NCBI GenBank assembly: GCA_937983305.1
Contig: CALKAJ010000345.1
Coordinates: forward strand, 1-11,868
DNA: 11,868 nucleotides
From: an uncultured Ignavibacteriota bacterium
Lineage (GTDB): Bacteria > Bacteroidota > Ignavibacteria > Tepidaquicellales > Tepidaquicellaceae
Direction: 5' to 3'
The position numbers and the translations under genes are program-made. The notes below the pieces were generated by a model. The model saw nothing but the letters and a program-made list of their open reading frames with translations, searched no databases and was not told the DNA's origin. Each line of letters opens with the position of its first letter. Position 1 is the first letter of the stretch. Below are positions 1 to 6,819 of this stretch, piece by piece.

Positions 1-1
1 G

Positions 2-67
2 GGAAAAATTTCGAAAAAAGGAATTAATGAAAAAATTCTTTTGTTAAAAATTATATTAGAAATATAA
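2..67 (+). CDS. Possible C-terminal tail of an upstream gene (partial)
   Basis: This frame is open from the left edge to a TAA at 65-67. It would encode about 21 residues ending in NEKILLLKIILEI, a lysine/isoleucine-rich tail that could be the end of a protein. The other two forward frames close earlier, at codon 9 and codon 15. In DNA this AT-rich, 21 open codons is weak evidence, so this is only a candidate and no function can be given. Confidence 0.2.
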   Translation, partial: GKISKKGINEKILLLKIILEI

Positions 68-69
68 TT
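41..69 (+). promoter_or_regulatory. Candidate sigma-70-like promoter overlapping a 9-bp inverted repeat
   Basis: TTGTTA at 41-46 and TATAAT at 63-68 are separated by 16 bp and lie just upstream of the ATG at 86, which would give a leader of about 10 nt. The same stretch holds a perfect inverted repeat: AATTATATT (49-57), loop AGA, AATATAATT (61-69). It could instead be a weak terminator or an operator. TATAAT arises often by chance in such AT-rich DNA, so support is modest. Confidence 0.3.
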
Positions 70-85
70 CAATTACGGCTTACGT

Positions 86-1732
86 ATGGACAGATTACTA
101 AAAAAAAACATTGAAGATGCCCGCTATTTAAATCCTGACAAAATTTCTTTGGAGGGTTTTACATATAAAAATATTTACGATTTACTAAAAAAGAAGGTTG
201 AAGAAAAATCTGATGAAAATTTTCTTACTTTTTACAACGAAGGAATTCTAAAAAAAGAGCTGTCATATAAAGAATTTTTGATTTCAGTTTTTCTTTTATC
301 GGAGTATATGCAGAAACTCGGTATTTCTAACGGTTCAAAAGTAATTTTATTTTCCACTAATCATTATAATTCGGTATTATTCTATTTTTCCTGCTGGACT
401 TTGGGAGCTGTTGCAGTGCCTGTAAATGTAAATGAGGAAGTCAGCCGAATCGAGTATATTATTGAAAATGCCGGAGTGAAGTACATATTTTCAAGTATAA
501 AAAATAATGAAAAATTAAAGAGCATTAAATCAGTCTTTATAAAAAATTTTGAAGATATTAATTATTCAGAACAAAACACTTTTAATTTTGACTTGGGAAA
601 AAGTGCTGATTTGAACGACGAAGCCTTGATTGTATATACTTCCGGTACTACCGGAAATCCTAAGGGCGTTGTTTTAACTCAGTTCAATTTGCTTATTGAT
701 TCTTTTTATATTGCAAAATGGAACAAAGTTGAAAAAAATGATACGATGATGTGTGTTTTGCCGTTACATCACGTAAACGGAATTGTTGTTACTATACTTA
801 CACCTTTAATTGCAGGCGGAAGAATTATTTTAAATAATAAATTTCATACTAATTCTTTTTTCCGGATTATCGAAAAGGAATCCGTCAAAATTACTTCGGT
901 TGTGCCAACTCTGCTGCAATTTTTACTACATTCGGATATTGAAATTTCAAACTATAATTTAAATAATTTATCGCATATTATTTGCGGAGCCGGACCATTA
1001 ACCTGTGAACTTGCAAGAAATTTTGAAGAAAAATTTAAAGTAAAAATTGTGCATGGATACGGATTATCCGAAACAACTTGTTATTCTTGTTTCATACCTC
1101 AAAACTTAGCCGATGCGGAGCACAAAAAATGGCAGAATGATTTTGGCTTTCCTTCAATTGGAATTCCGCTTCAATGCAATGAAATGGAAATCCATGATGA
1201 TAAAGGAAAATCATTAAACGAAGATGAAAAAGGGGAAATAGTAATTCGCGGATTAAATGTAATGAAATATTATTTTGAAAATGATGAAGCAAATGCAAAA
1301 GCTTTCGATCACGGATGGTTTCACAGCGGCGATGAAGGATTTTTCAAGTTGGATGGCAAAGGAAATAAATATTTTTTTATAACGGGAAGGTTAAAAGAAC
1401 TTATTATCAGGGGCGGCGTAAATATTTCTCCGTTGGAAATTGATGAAGTGTTGAATTCAATAGATTTTGTTGAGTCGGCAATTGCAGTTGGTTTTGATAA
1501 TGAATGGTATGGCGAGGAAATCGGAGCTTATGTAAAGCTTAAAAGCGGCTTTAGAGAAAGCGATGATTTAAAGCAAAATATCCTTTCATTTTGCAGGGAA
1601 AAATTGCCGGCTTATAAGAGTCCCAAAGTTGTCGTTTTTTCAAATTCTATCCCGGTGACATCTACGGGGAAATACCGAAGAAATAGTGTTAAGCAGGAAT
1701 TTGAACTTTACCAAAAAATTCAATATAAATAG
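86..1732 (+). CDS. AMP-forming acyl-CoA synthetase (ANL superfamily)
   Basis: This 548-residue protein has the normal length and full motif set of an ANL-superfamily acyl-CoA ligase, which activates a carboxylic acid to an acyl-adenylate and then to the CoA thioester. The P-loop-like motif YTSGTTGNPKG is at residues 184-194, GYGLSETT at 324-331, and the WFHSGDEGF tract with its ATP-ribose-binding Asp at 411-419. The hinge TGRLKE is at 433-438, followed by IIRGGVNISPLEID. The C-terminal PVTSTGKYRR (from 523) carries the catalytic Lys529. All catalytic features are intact, so it should be active. There is no signal peptide, so it is cytoplasmic. The substrate cannot be read from the sequence; medium/long-chain, branched or aromatic acids are all possible. 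ATG at 86 is the first start and has no clear Shine-Dalgarno site. The E1 gene starts 67 bp downstream on the same strand, so co-transcription is plausible. Confidence 0.9.
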   Translation: MDRLLKKNIEDARYLNPDKISLEGFTYKNIYDLLKKKVEEKSDENFLTFYNEGILKKELSYKEFLISVFLLSEYMQKLGISNGSKVILFSTNHYNSVLFYFSCWTLGAVAVPVNVNEEVSRIEYIIENAGVKYIFSSIKNNEKLKSIKSVFIKNFEDINYSEQNTFNFDLGKSADLNDEALIVYTSGTTGNPKGVVLTQFNLLIDSFYIAKWNKVEKNDTMMCVLPLHHVNGIVVTILTPLIAGGRIILNNKFHTNSFFRIIEKESVKITSVVPTLLQFLLHSDIEISNYNLNNLSHIICGAGPLTCELARNFEEKFKVKIVHGYGLSETTCYSCFIPQNLADAEHKKWQNDFGFPSIGIPLQCNEMEIHDDKGKSLNEDEKGEIVIRGLNVMKYYFENDEANAKAFDHGWFHSGDEGFFKLDGKGNKYFFITGRLKELIIRGGVNISPLEIDEVLNSIDFVESAIAVGFDNEWYGEEIGAYVKLKSGFRESDDLKQNILSFCREKLPAYKSPKVVVFSNSIPVTSTGKYRRNSVKQEFELYQKIQYK

Positions 1733-1799
1733 TATTCATATACCTTTATTAAAATTCTGAAAAATTATATATTAATATAAGTTTATTAACTAAATATTG

Positions 1800-3866
1800 A
1801 TGAAATCCAAAAAAGTAAAAGAACAGATAAATAAGCATTACGAAGAGGGCATCTCAAATTTTTTCAATTTGTCTGAGGTACAGCTTTTAGACGCTTATAG
1901 ATATATGCTAACCGCAAGATTAATAGATGATAGAACTGATGCATTAATCAAACAAGGTAAGGCATATTTCCTGATTTCAGGTTCAGGGCATGAAGCAATT
2001 CAGGTTGCTGTGGGTATGGCAATGAAACCGGGTAAAGACTGGTTTTATACATATTACCGGGATACCGCTTTTGGTTTGTCCGTGGGGCTAACTTCAGAGC
2101 AAATTATTCAGCATTTTATGGCGAAAGCTACTGACCCTTTCACCGCCGGAAGACAAATGAATACTCACTTAGGTTTAAATACACTGAGGATGCCGACTCC
2201 TTCTTCGCCAACCGGTTCACAATATTTGCAGGCAGTAGGAACTGCCATAAGTTGTATTTATCGAAACACAAATGAAGTTGTCTATGTATCAGGGGGAGAA
2301 GGTTCAACTTCAGAGGGTGAATTTTTTGAGGCGGTCAACTGGGCAACGAGAGAGAAACTTCCGGTAATATTTGTAATACAAAATAACGGCTATGCGATAT
2401 CCGTTCCGGTCGAAGATCAAATTGCCGGAGGTTCGGTTTTTAAAGCTATCAGCGGCTTTGAGGGACTTAACAGATATCATATAGACGGAACTGATTTTAT
2501 GAAATGTTATAGCGTTGCTACTGAAGCGGTGAAGTTTGCGAGGGAAAGAAAAGGACCTGCACTCATTTATGCTGACGTAGTACGACTTCGTTCACATTCG
2601 GTATCTGATGCTCAGGAAAAATACCGTTCAAAAGAATCTATCGAAGGTGATATAAAAAAGGACCCGATTTCTAAATTTGAATTATTTTTAATCGAAAATA
2701 AGATTCTTACAAAAGAAAAATCCGATGAATTAAAAAATGCGATACGAGAAAATTTAAGAGAAATAAGTGACAGAGTTTTTAAAGAGCCTGCACCTGATCC
2801 GAAAACTGTTTTAGATTTTGTTTATTGTCCCGAAAATGAACAAACAAAAATAGAATACGAGAAAAATACTAATCCCGGTGAATCTATAGTGATGGTAGAT
2901 GCAATTAATCACGCTTTGCACGAAGAAATGGAATTAAATCCGGATATGCTTATTTATGGTGAAGATATTGCAGATGGAAAAGGTGGAGTATTCACGGCAA
3001 CAAAGGGACTTTCAACAAAATACGGAGATATAAGGGTTTTTAATTCTCCGCTCGCAGAAGCATCTATTGTAGGAACTGCAATCGGTATGGCTCTAACAGG
3101 ATTAAAACCCGTTATTGAGATTCAGTTTGCCGACTATATATTTCCTGCTATGATGCAGATAAGAGATGAACTTGCTATGCTTAGATACAGGTCTAATAAT
3201 CAGTTCTCCTGTCCTGTTACCATAAGAGTTGCTTGCGGAGGTTATATTGGAGGAGGTCATTATCACTCACAGAACATTGAGGCAATATTTTCGAAATGCA
3301 ACGGTATATTTATAGCGTATCCTTCCAATTCGGCTGATGCCAAAGGTCTTTTAAAAACAGCCTGCAGATTGAAAGATCCTGTTTTATTTCTCGAGCACAA
3401 ATTCTTATACAGGCAAGGATATGCGAAATCACCCGAACCGAGCAATGATTACTACATTCCATTCGGTAAAGCTGCAATAAAAACTGAAGGAGACGATATT
3501 ACTATAATATCTTACGGAGCTATGGTAGAAAAAAGTATAAGAGCCGCAAAAAAAATGAAAGAGAAAGGTGTTTCAGTAGAAGTTATAGACTTAAGAACAA
3601 TTGTACCTTTAGATGAGGAAACTGTATTAAAATCCGTTAAAAAAACAGGAAAAGTACTGGTCGTCTATGAAGATACAAGATTTATGGGATTCGGTGCTGA
3701 AGTCGCCGCACTTATTTCAGAAAAAGCATTTGAATATCTTGATGCCCCTGTTAAACGGATAGGAGCCCTCGACGTACCAATACCATTTCATCCAAATCTT
3801 GAGAAAGCTGTATTGCCTCAGGATGATTGGGTTCTTAAAGCATGCGAGAAATTGGCGGCATATTAA
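1800..3866 (+). CDS. Fused alpha-beta E1 of a branched-chain-type 2-oxoacid dehydrogenase
   Basis: This protein joins both E1 chains in one polypeptide of 688 residues. E1 decarboxylates a 2-oxoacid on thiamine diphosphate (ThDP) and passes the acyl group to lipoyl-E2. The alpha part (about 1-330) has GHEA at 63-66, the ThDP/Mg motif from GEG (166-168) to NN (195-196), and the active-site loop RSHSVSD at 264-270. The beta part starts near 361, with YGEDI around Glu388, then GGGHYHSQ and EHKFLYR. GEG instead of GDG, NNGYAIS after it, YHSQ, and a KxLYR tract resemble branched-chain 2-oxoacid dehydrogenase more than pyruvate dehydrogenase, but pyruvate or mixed use is not excluded. Such fusions are known in Bacteroidota and relatives. 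I chose ATG 1800; the TTG just before it (1797) is in frame but unnecessary. YwbE and E3 follow on the same strand; E2 is absent from the window. Confidence 0.9.
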   Translation: MKSKKVKEQINKHYEEGISNFFNLSEVQLLDAYRYMLTARLIDDRTDALIKQGKAYFLISGSGHEAIQVAVGMAMKPGKDWFYTYYRDTAFGLSVGLTSEQIIQHFMAKATDPFTAGRQMNTHLGLNTLRMPTPSSPTGSQYLQAVGTAISCIYRNTNEVVYVSGGEGSTSEGEFFEAVNWATREKLPVIFVIQNNGYAISVPVEDQIAGGSVFKAISGFEGLNRYHIDGTDFMKCYSVATEAVKFARERKGPALIYADVVRLRSHSVSDAQEKYRSKESIEGDIKKDPISKFELFLIENKILTKEKSDELKNAIRENLREISDRVFKEPAPDPKTVLDFVYCPENEQTKIEYEKNTNPGESIVMVDAINHALHEEMELNPDMLIYGEDIADGKGGVFTATKGLSTKYGDIRVFNSPLAEASIVGTAIGMALTGLKPVIEIQFADYIFPAMMQIRDELAMLRYRSNNQFSCPVTIRVACGGYIGGGHYHSQNIEAIFSKCNGIFIAYPSNSADAKGLLKTACRLKDPVLFLEHKFLYRQGYAKSPEPSNDYYIPFGKAAIKTEGDDITIISYGAMVEKSIRAAKKMKEKGVSVEVIDLRTIVPLDEETVLKSVKKTGKVLVVYEDTRFMGFGAEVAALISEKAFEYLDAPVKRIGALDVPIPFHPNLEKAVLPQDDWVLKACEKLAAY

Positions 3867-3867
3867 A

Positions 3868-4065
3868 ATGAATAACCGAGCAGAAATAAAACCCGGAATT
3901 GATGTATCTATAGTTCAAAAACATCACCAGAAATCCGGCGAACTTACCGAAGGAACTGTTCTAAGAGTGCTGACTAAAAGCATGTTTCATCCTCACGGGA
4001 TAAAAGTACAACTCATCTCAGGTGAGGTAGGTAGAGTGAAAAAAATTTTGAAAGAGAATATATAA
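3868..4065 (+). CDS. ywbE: YwbE-family (DUF2196) small protein
   Basis: This 65-residue protein starts at ATG 3868, one base after the TAA of the E1 gene. The frame is open further upstream inside E1, but the short start gives exactly the expected family length. It matches my recollection of the YwbE family: an N-terminal part IKPGIDVSIVQKHHQKSG, then EGTVLRVLTKS, then HPHGIKVQL followed by GEVGRV. The pattern of short beta strands with a terminal GxVGRV resembles a KOW/SH3-like barrel, which is my inference. The biochemical role of the family is, as far as I know, not established. There is no signal or membrane segment. The one-base spacing suggests translational coupling to E1, but a link to the dehydrogenase complex is not proven by that. 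Confidence 0.82.
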   Translation: MNNRAEIKPGIDVSIVQKHHQKSGELTEGTVLRVLTKSMFHPHGIKVQLISGEVGRVKKILKENI

Positions 4066-4185
4066 GTTATATAATTAATATTTTAAAAATATTATAATTT
4101 GAAATTTATCTACATTGAGTAAAAATTCGATAATTATTAACTTATTAACTAACAAAGACTAAATAATTAAAACATATAAAATACA

Positions 4186-5592
4186 ATGCAAGAATTTGAT
4201 TTAACAGTACTCGGAAGCGGTCCGGGAGGATATACAGCTGCAATTAGAGCCGCACAGCTCGGTTTAAAGGTTGCAATAATAGAAAAAGATAAATTAGGGG
4301 GAGTATGCCTTAATATTGGCTGCATACCCACAAAATCACTCTTAAAGGATGCCGAGATATTAAATAAGCTGAAACATCTTTCTCAACACGGAATTAAAGC
4401 TGAAAATATTTCTTTTGATTTTGATAAGATTATAAAACGTTCAAGGGATGTTGCGGTCAAATCTGAAGCCGGCGTTAAATATCTTATGAAGAAAAATAAA
4501 ATTACAGTAATCAACGGGTTTGGAAAATTCAATAAAGATAAAACTATTTCTGTTTACGACAATGAAAATAATGAAATTGAAAAAGTAAAATCCAAGCATA
4601 CTATTATTGCAACCGGTGCAAAACCAAGGCAGGTTGGCGATTTAAAGTTTGACGAAGAAAAAATACTTTCTTCTACAGGTGCGATGATGTTAAAGAAACT
4701 GCCCGAATCAATGACTATTATCGGAAGCGGTGCTATCGGTATGGAATTTGCCTATTTCTATAATGCATTAGGAACCAAAGTTACAATCGTTGAAATGCTG
4801 CCAAAAATATTGCCTATTGAGGATAAAGAAATATCCGATATAGTGGCGAAAGAATTTAAATCTTCCGGAATTTCAATTCATACTAACACAAGATTTGAAG
4901 GTGTCAAAATTAAAAACGGTAAAGTTTTCACAAAGGTCTCGGGTGATTTTTCCGGAGAAATTGAATCGGATGTTGTTTTACTTGCGATTGGCATTTCTGC
5001 AAATATACATAACATAGGATTGGAAGAAATCGGAGTAGAATTATTTAAAAATGGAATTAAGGTTGATAAGAATTATAAAACAACTGTTGACGGAATTTAT
5101 TCGATAGGGGATTGTGCCTTAATAAATCCTGCCGGGAAACCCTGGCTGGCACACGTAGCTTCAGGTGAAGCCGTTAATTGTGTTGAAAAAATTATGAATC
5201 TTCATTCACCTGATATTGATTATGATAATATTCCCGGATGTACTTATTGCCAGCCGCAGGTTGCATCAGTTGGACTGACTGAAGAGAAAGCAAAGGAACA
5301 GGGATATGAGATAAAAATTGGTAAGTTTCCTTTTTCGGCAAATGGAAAATCAAGAGCCGCAGGTGAAACTACAGGTATGGTCAAACTAATTTTTGATGCT
5401 AAATACGGTGAACTTCTCGGTGCACATATAGCAGGTGCCGAAGCGACAGAGCTCATAAGTGAACTTGTGATGTTGAAATCACTTGAAGGAACCGCCGAAA
5501 GTATAATAAAAACAATTCACGCACATCCGACTCTTTCCGAATCAATATTGGAAGCTGCCGGAGTGGCTTATGGCGAAGCTATAAATATATAA
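4186..5592 (+). CDS. lpdA: Dihydrolipoyl dehydrogenase (E3)
   Basis: This FAD enzyme reoxidises dihydrolipoyl groups on E2 (or on glycine-cleavage H protein) and passes electrons to NAD+. Its 468 residues are the standard length. The FAD dinucleotide fold GSGPGG is at 10-15, and the redox-active disulfide is Cys41/Cys46 in GGVCLNIGCIPTKS. The NAD fold GSGAIG is at 180-185, and the second FAD motif contains Gly308-Asp309 (SIGDCA). The C-terminal dimer motif HAHPTLSE supplies the catalytic pair His447/Glu452. All key residues are present. ATG 4186 puts the FAD motif at the usual distance from the N terminus; the leader is A-rich with no Shine-Dalgarno site. It lies 120 bp after YwbE and may share the E1 transcript or have its own promoter. 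The role as E3 of the upstream E1 is inferred from position; one E3 often serves several complexes. Confidence 0.95.
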   Translation: MQEFDLTVLGSGPGGYTAAIRAAQLGLKVAIIEKDKLGGVCLNIGCIPTKSLLKDAEILNKLKHLSQHGIKAENISFDFDKIIKRSRDVAVKSEAGVKYLMKKNKITVINGFGKFNKDKTISVYDNENNEIEKVKSKHTIIATGAKPRQVGDLKFDEEKILSSTGAMMLKKLPESMTIIGSGAIGMEFAYFYNALGTKVTIVEMLPKILPIEDKEISDIVAKEFKSSGISIHTNTRFEGVKIKNGKVFTKVSGDFSGEIESDVVLLAIGISANIHNIGLEEIGVELFKNGIKVDKNYKTTVDGIYSIGDCALINPAGKPWLAHVASGEAVNCVEKIMNLHSPDIDYDNIPGCTYCQPQVASVGLTEEKAKEQGYEIKIGKFPFSANGKSRAAGETTGMVKLIFDAKYGELLGAHIAGAEATELISELVMLKSLEGTAESIIKTIHAHPTLSESILEAAGVAYGEAINI

Positions 5593-5594
5593 TT

Positions 5595-5630
5595 TTATCA
5601 ATTGAATTATCAATAAGATATATATATCTT
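5595..5630 (+). repeat. Direct repeat and AT palindrome in the ytxH leader
   Basis: TTATCAAT occurs twice in direct orientation (5595-5602 and 5607-5614). It is followed immediately by the perfect 16-bp palindrome AAGATATATATATCTT (5615-5630). The block sits just after the end of the E3 gene and upstream of the ytxH-like gene. It could be a regulator-binding region or a weak terminator without a T tract. Low sequence complexity makes a chance origin quite possible. Confidence 0.3.
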
Positions 5631-5646
5631 TATAGAGAAATTTAAG

Positions 5647-5698
5647 ATTCGCAAAATGGTGATTACAATTAGAAATTGGAATCACTATACCTGCGGAT
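5647..5698 (+). other. Extended hairpin in the leader of the ytxH-like gene
   Basis: Bases 5659-5670 pair with 5674-5685 as a 12-bp stem with a single A/G mismatch and a three-base AGA loop. Outside it, 5656-5658 pairs with 5686-5688 (one G-U). After a small internal loop (5654-5655 against 5689-5691), ATTCGCA (5647-5653) pairs with TGCGGAT (5692-5698) with one G-U. No T tract follows, so it is not a standard intrinsic terminator. It ends about 20 bases before the Shine-Dalgarno site of the next gene, which suits an mRNA leader structure, an mRNA 3' end, or a DNA operator. Confidence 0.5.
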
Positions 5699-5718
5699 GA
5701 TTTGAAAATAAATAAACT

Positions 5719-5726
5719 AAAGGAGA
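5719..5726 (+). promoter_or_regulatory. Strong Shine-Dalgarno site (AAAGGAGA)
   Basis: AAAGGAGA lies six bases before the ATG at 5733, an ideal match and spacing. None of the other genes in the window has a comparable site, so this fixes the start and suggests efficient translation of the ytxH-like gene. Confidence 0.8.
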
Positions 5727-5732
5727 TTTATT

Positions 5733-6152
5733 ATGGAAGAAAACAAAATGGCAAAAGGATTAATCCTTGGATTTTTAGCGGGCGGAGTAATAGGTTCCAT
5801 TCTTGGATTACTATATGCCCCCAAATCCGGAAAAGAATTAAGAGCTGATATCGGCAAGAAGAAAGACGATATTCTTGATGATGCAACTGAATATATGCAG
5901 ATTGCAAAAGAAAAAGCGACTGAAATGATTAATGAAGGCAAGAAAAGAAGCGAAACCCTGATTGAAGATGCAAAGAAAAAAGCAGGAACAATAATTGAAG
6001 ATGCCAATAAAGTACTTGCAACTGCAAAAGATAAGGCTTCTGAAAAAATCGGAACTGCAAAAGAAAAAATTTCAGGCGAAGCTGATAGAATAAAAGATGC
6101 TTTTAAAGCAGGAGTTGATGCTTACAAAGACGAAAAGTCTAAATTGTCTTAA
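5733..6152 (+). CDS. ytxH: YtxH-like membrane-anchored protein with helical repeat tail
   Basis: This 139-residue protein opens with a short polar stretch and one glycine-rich membrane segment (about 9-28), which ends in the YtxH hallmark GLLYAPKSGKELR (25-37). The rest, about 40-135, is a highly charged Lys/Glu/Ala helix with loosely repeated units such as IEDAKKKAGTIIEDANK and KEKA/KDKA. These give an 11-residue-like amphipathic pattern reminiscent of LEA or apolipoprotein helices. The family is linked to general stress in Bacillus, but its molecular role is unclear. The start is fixed by the Shine-Dalgarno site at 5719-5726; an internal Met6 is a less likely start. The DUF948-like gene follows 37 bp downstream on the same strand, forming a ytxH-ytxG-type pair. 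Confidence 0.85.
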   Translation: MEENKMAKGLILGFLAGGVIGSILGLLYAPKSGKELRADIGKKKDDILDDATEYMQIAKEKATEMINEGKKRSETLIEDAKKKAGTIIEDANKVLATAKDKASEKIGTAKEKISGEADRIKDAFKAGVDAYKDEKSKLS

Positions 6153-6189
6153 ATTTTTTAATAACTGTTGTTTCAAAAAATAAATCAAA

Positions 6190-6747
6190 TTGGATAACAT
6201 CCTATTTAACATTTCGGTAGTTATACAGATTATTGTCTTCGTTGCTTTAATCGCTTTAATTTTCTCGTTGACAAAAATTATTAAAGGTCTTACTATGAAA
6301 GTGGAATCTCTTCAGGATGATTTCACAAAATTTAAAATCAAAATTGACCCTTTAATAGATGAAACTCTTGTTACAATGAAGAAAGTTAACTCGATTGCAC
6401 AGAGTATTGATGAAAATCTTGATGGTGTAAAAGGTACGGTTGATAAAGTTAGAAATACTGTGGAAAACCTTACAGACTTTGTAGAAGGATTACGACGAAA
6501 AGTACAACCTTCTATCTATGATACTGTAAATGGATATAGTGCTGTTGTACAAGGTGTAAAAGCTTTTATTGAAAGGCTTAAATCTACCGGCAGTAAAGTT
6601 AACAGAAAACCTTACAACGAAAACCTTTTATTCGAACCTCCGGAAAGTTCCGATAACGAAGAATATGATTTTGAAAATGAGTTCAAAGATATTAATAAAG
6701 AACTTAACGAGGTAAGAAAAAAGCTCGAAGAAATGAAAAAAGTATAA
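6190..6747 (+). CDS. DUF948/YtxG-like membrane protein with TTG start
   Basis: This 185-residue protein has one N-terminal membrane helix (about 5-33), followed by a long coiled-coil-prone region with hydrophobic residues every three to four positions (about 35-130). That layout matches DUF948 proteins such as Bacillus YtxG. The C-terminal part holds an acidic stretch (PPESSDNEEYDFENEF) and a final short coiled coil rich in Glu and Lys. The start is TTG 6190: the frame is closed by TAA at 6181-6183, there is no ATG before residue 36, and starting there would remove the membrane helix. There is no obvious Shine-Dalgarno site. With the upstream ytxH-like gene it probably acts at the membrane in envelope or general stress response, inferred from the Bacillus pair. 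Transcription should end in the palindrome directly after the stop codon. Confidence 0.75.
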   Translation: MDNILFNISVVIQIIVFVALIALIFSLTKIIKGLTMKVESLQDDFTKFKIKIDPLIDETLVTMKKVNSIAQSIDENLDGVKGTVDKVRNTVENLTDFVEGLRRKVQPSIYDTVNGYSAVVQGVKAFIERLKSTGSKVNRKPYNENLLFEPPESSDNEEYDFENEFKDINKELNEVRKKLEEMKKV

Positions 6748-6785
6748 TTAAAAAGGTGAACAGAATATTCTGTTCACCTTTTTAA
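6748..6785. terminator. Bidirectional intrinsic terminator (perfect 38-bp palindrome)
   Basis: TTAAAAAGGTGAACAGAAT (6748-6766) is followed directly by its exact reverse complement (6767-6785). The structure begins at the base after the stop codon of the DUF948-like gene and lies between two convergent genes. The GC-containing stem GGTGAACAG/CTGTTCACC is flanked by A5 on the left and T5 on the right, so it gives a hairpin plus U tract in both directions. It should terminate both the ytxHG-like unit and the xth-oxidoreductase unit. Confidence 0.9.
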
Positions 6786-6819
6786 ATTTTAATTCCTACA
6801 CCGGCAGGTCGGTTTATTT

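Noticed and set aside
1092..1298. Antisense open frame of 68 codons within the acyl-CoA synthetase
   Set aside because: It lies wholly inside a gene with intact family motifs, and its His/Leu/Phe-rich product looks like a reverse-frame shadow.
3263..3445. Antisense open frame of 60 codons within the E1 gene
   Set aside because: It overlaps the conserved beta-subunit region of E1 and has no recognisable protein features.
3799..3867. Longer start for the YwbE gene inside the E1 gene
   Set aside because: It would add 23 residues read from another frame of E1. The ATG at 3868 gives the usual family length directly after the E1 stop.
4073..4098. AT-only hairpin and TATAAT between YwbE and E3 as terminator or promoter
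   Set aside because: The stem is made only of A-T pairs with no T tract after it, and no -35-like partner is visible. Such patterns are expected by chance in this composition.
5244..5456. Antisense open frame of 70 codons within the E3 gene
   Set aside because: It mirrors the conserved C-terminal part of dihydrolipoyl dehydrogenase and has no independent support.
5717..6007. Antisense open frame of 96 codons opposite the ytxH-like gene
   Set aside because: Its hydrophobic, Ser-rich product is the reverse shadow of a lysine/alanine-rich repeat helix. The sense frame has a strong Shine-Dalgarno site and a family motif.
6795..6815. Short GC-rich inverted repeat (ACCG...CGGT) after the bidirectional terminator
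   Set aside because: The stem is only 4 bp, and the neighbouring perfect palindrome already explains termination.
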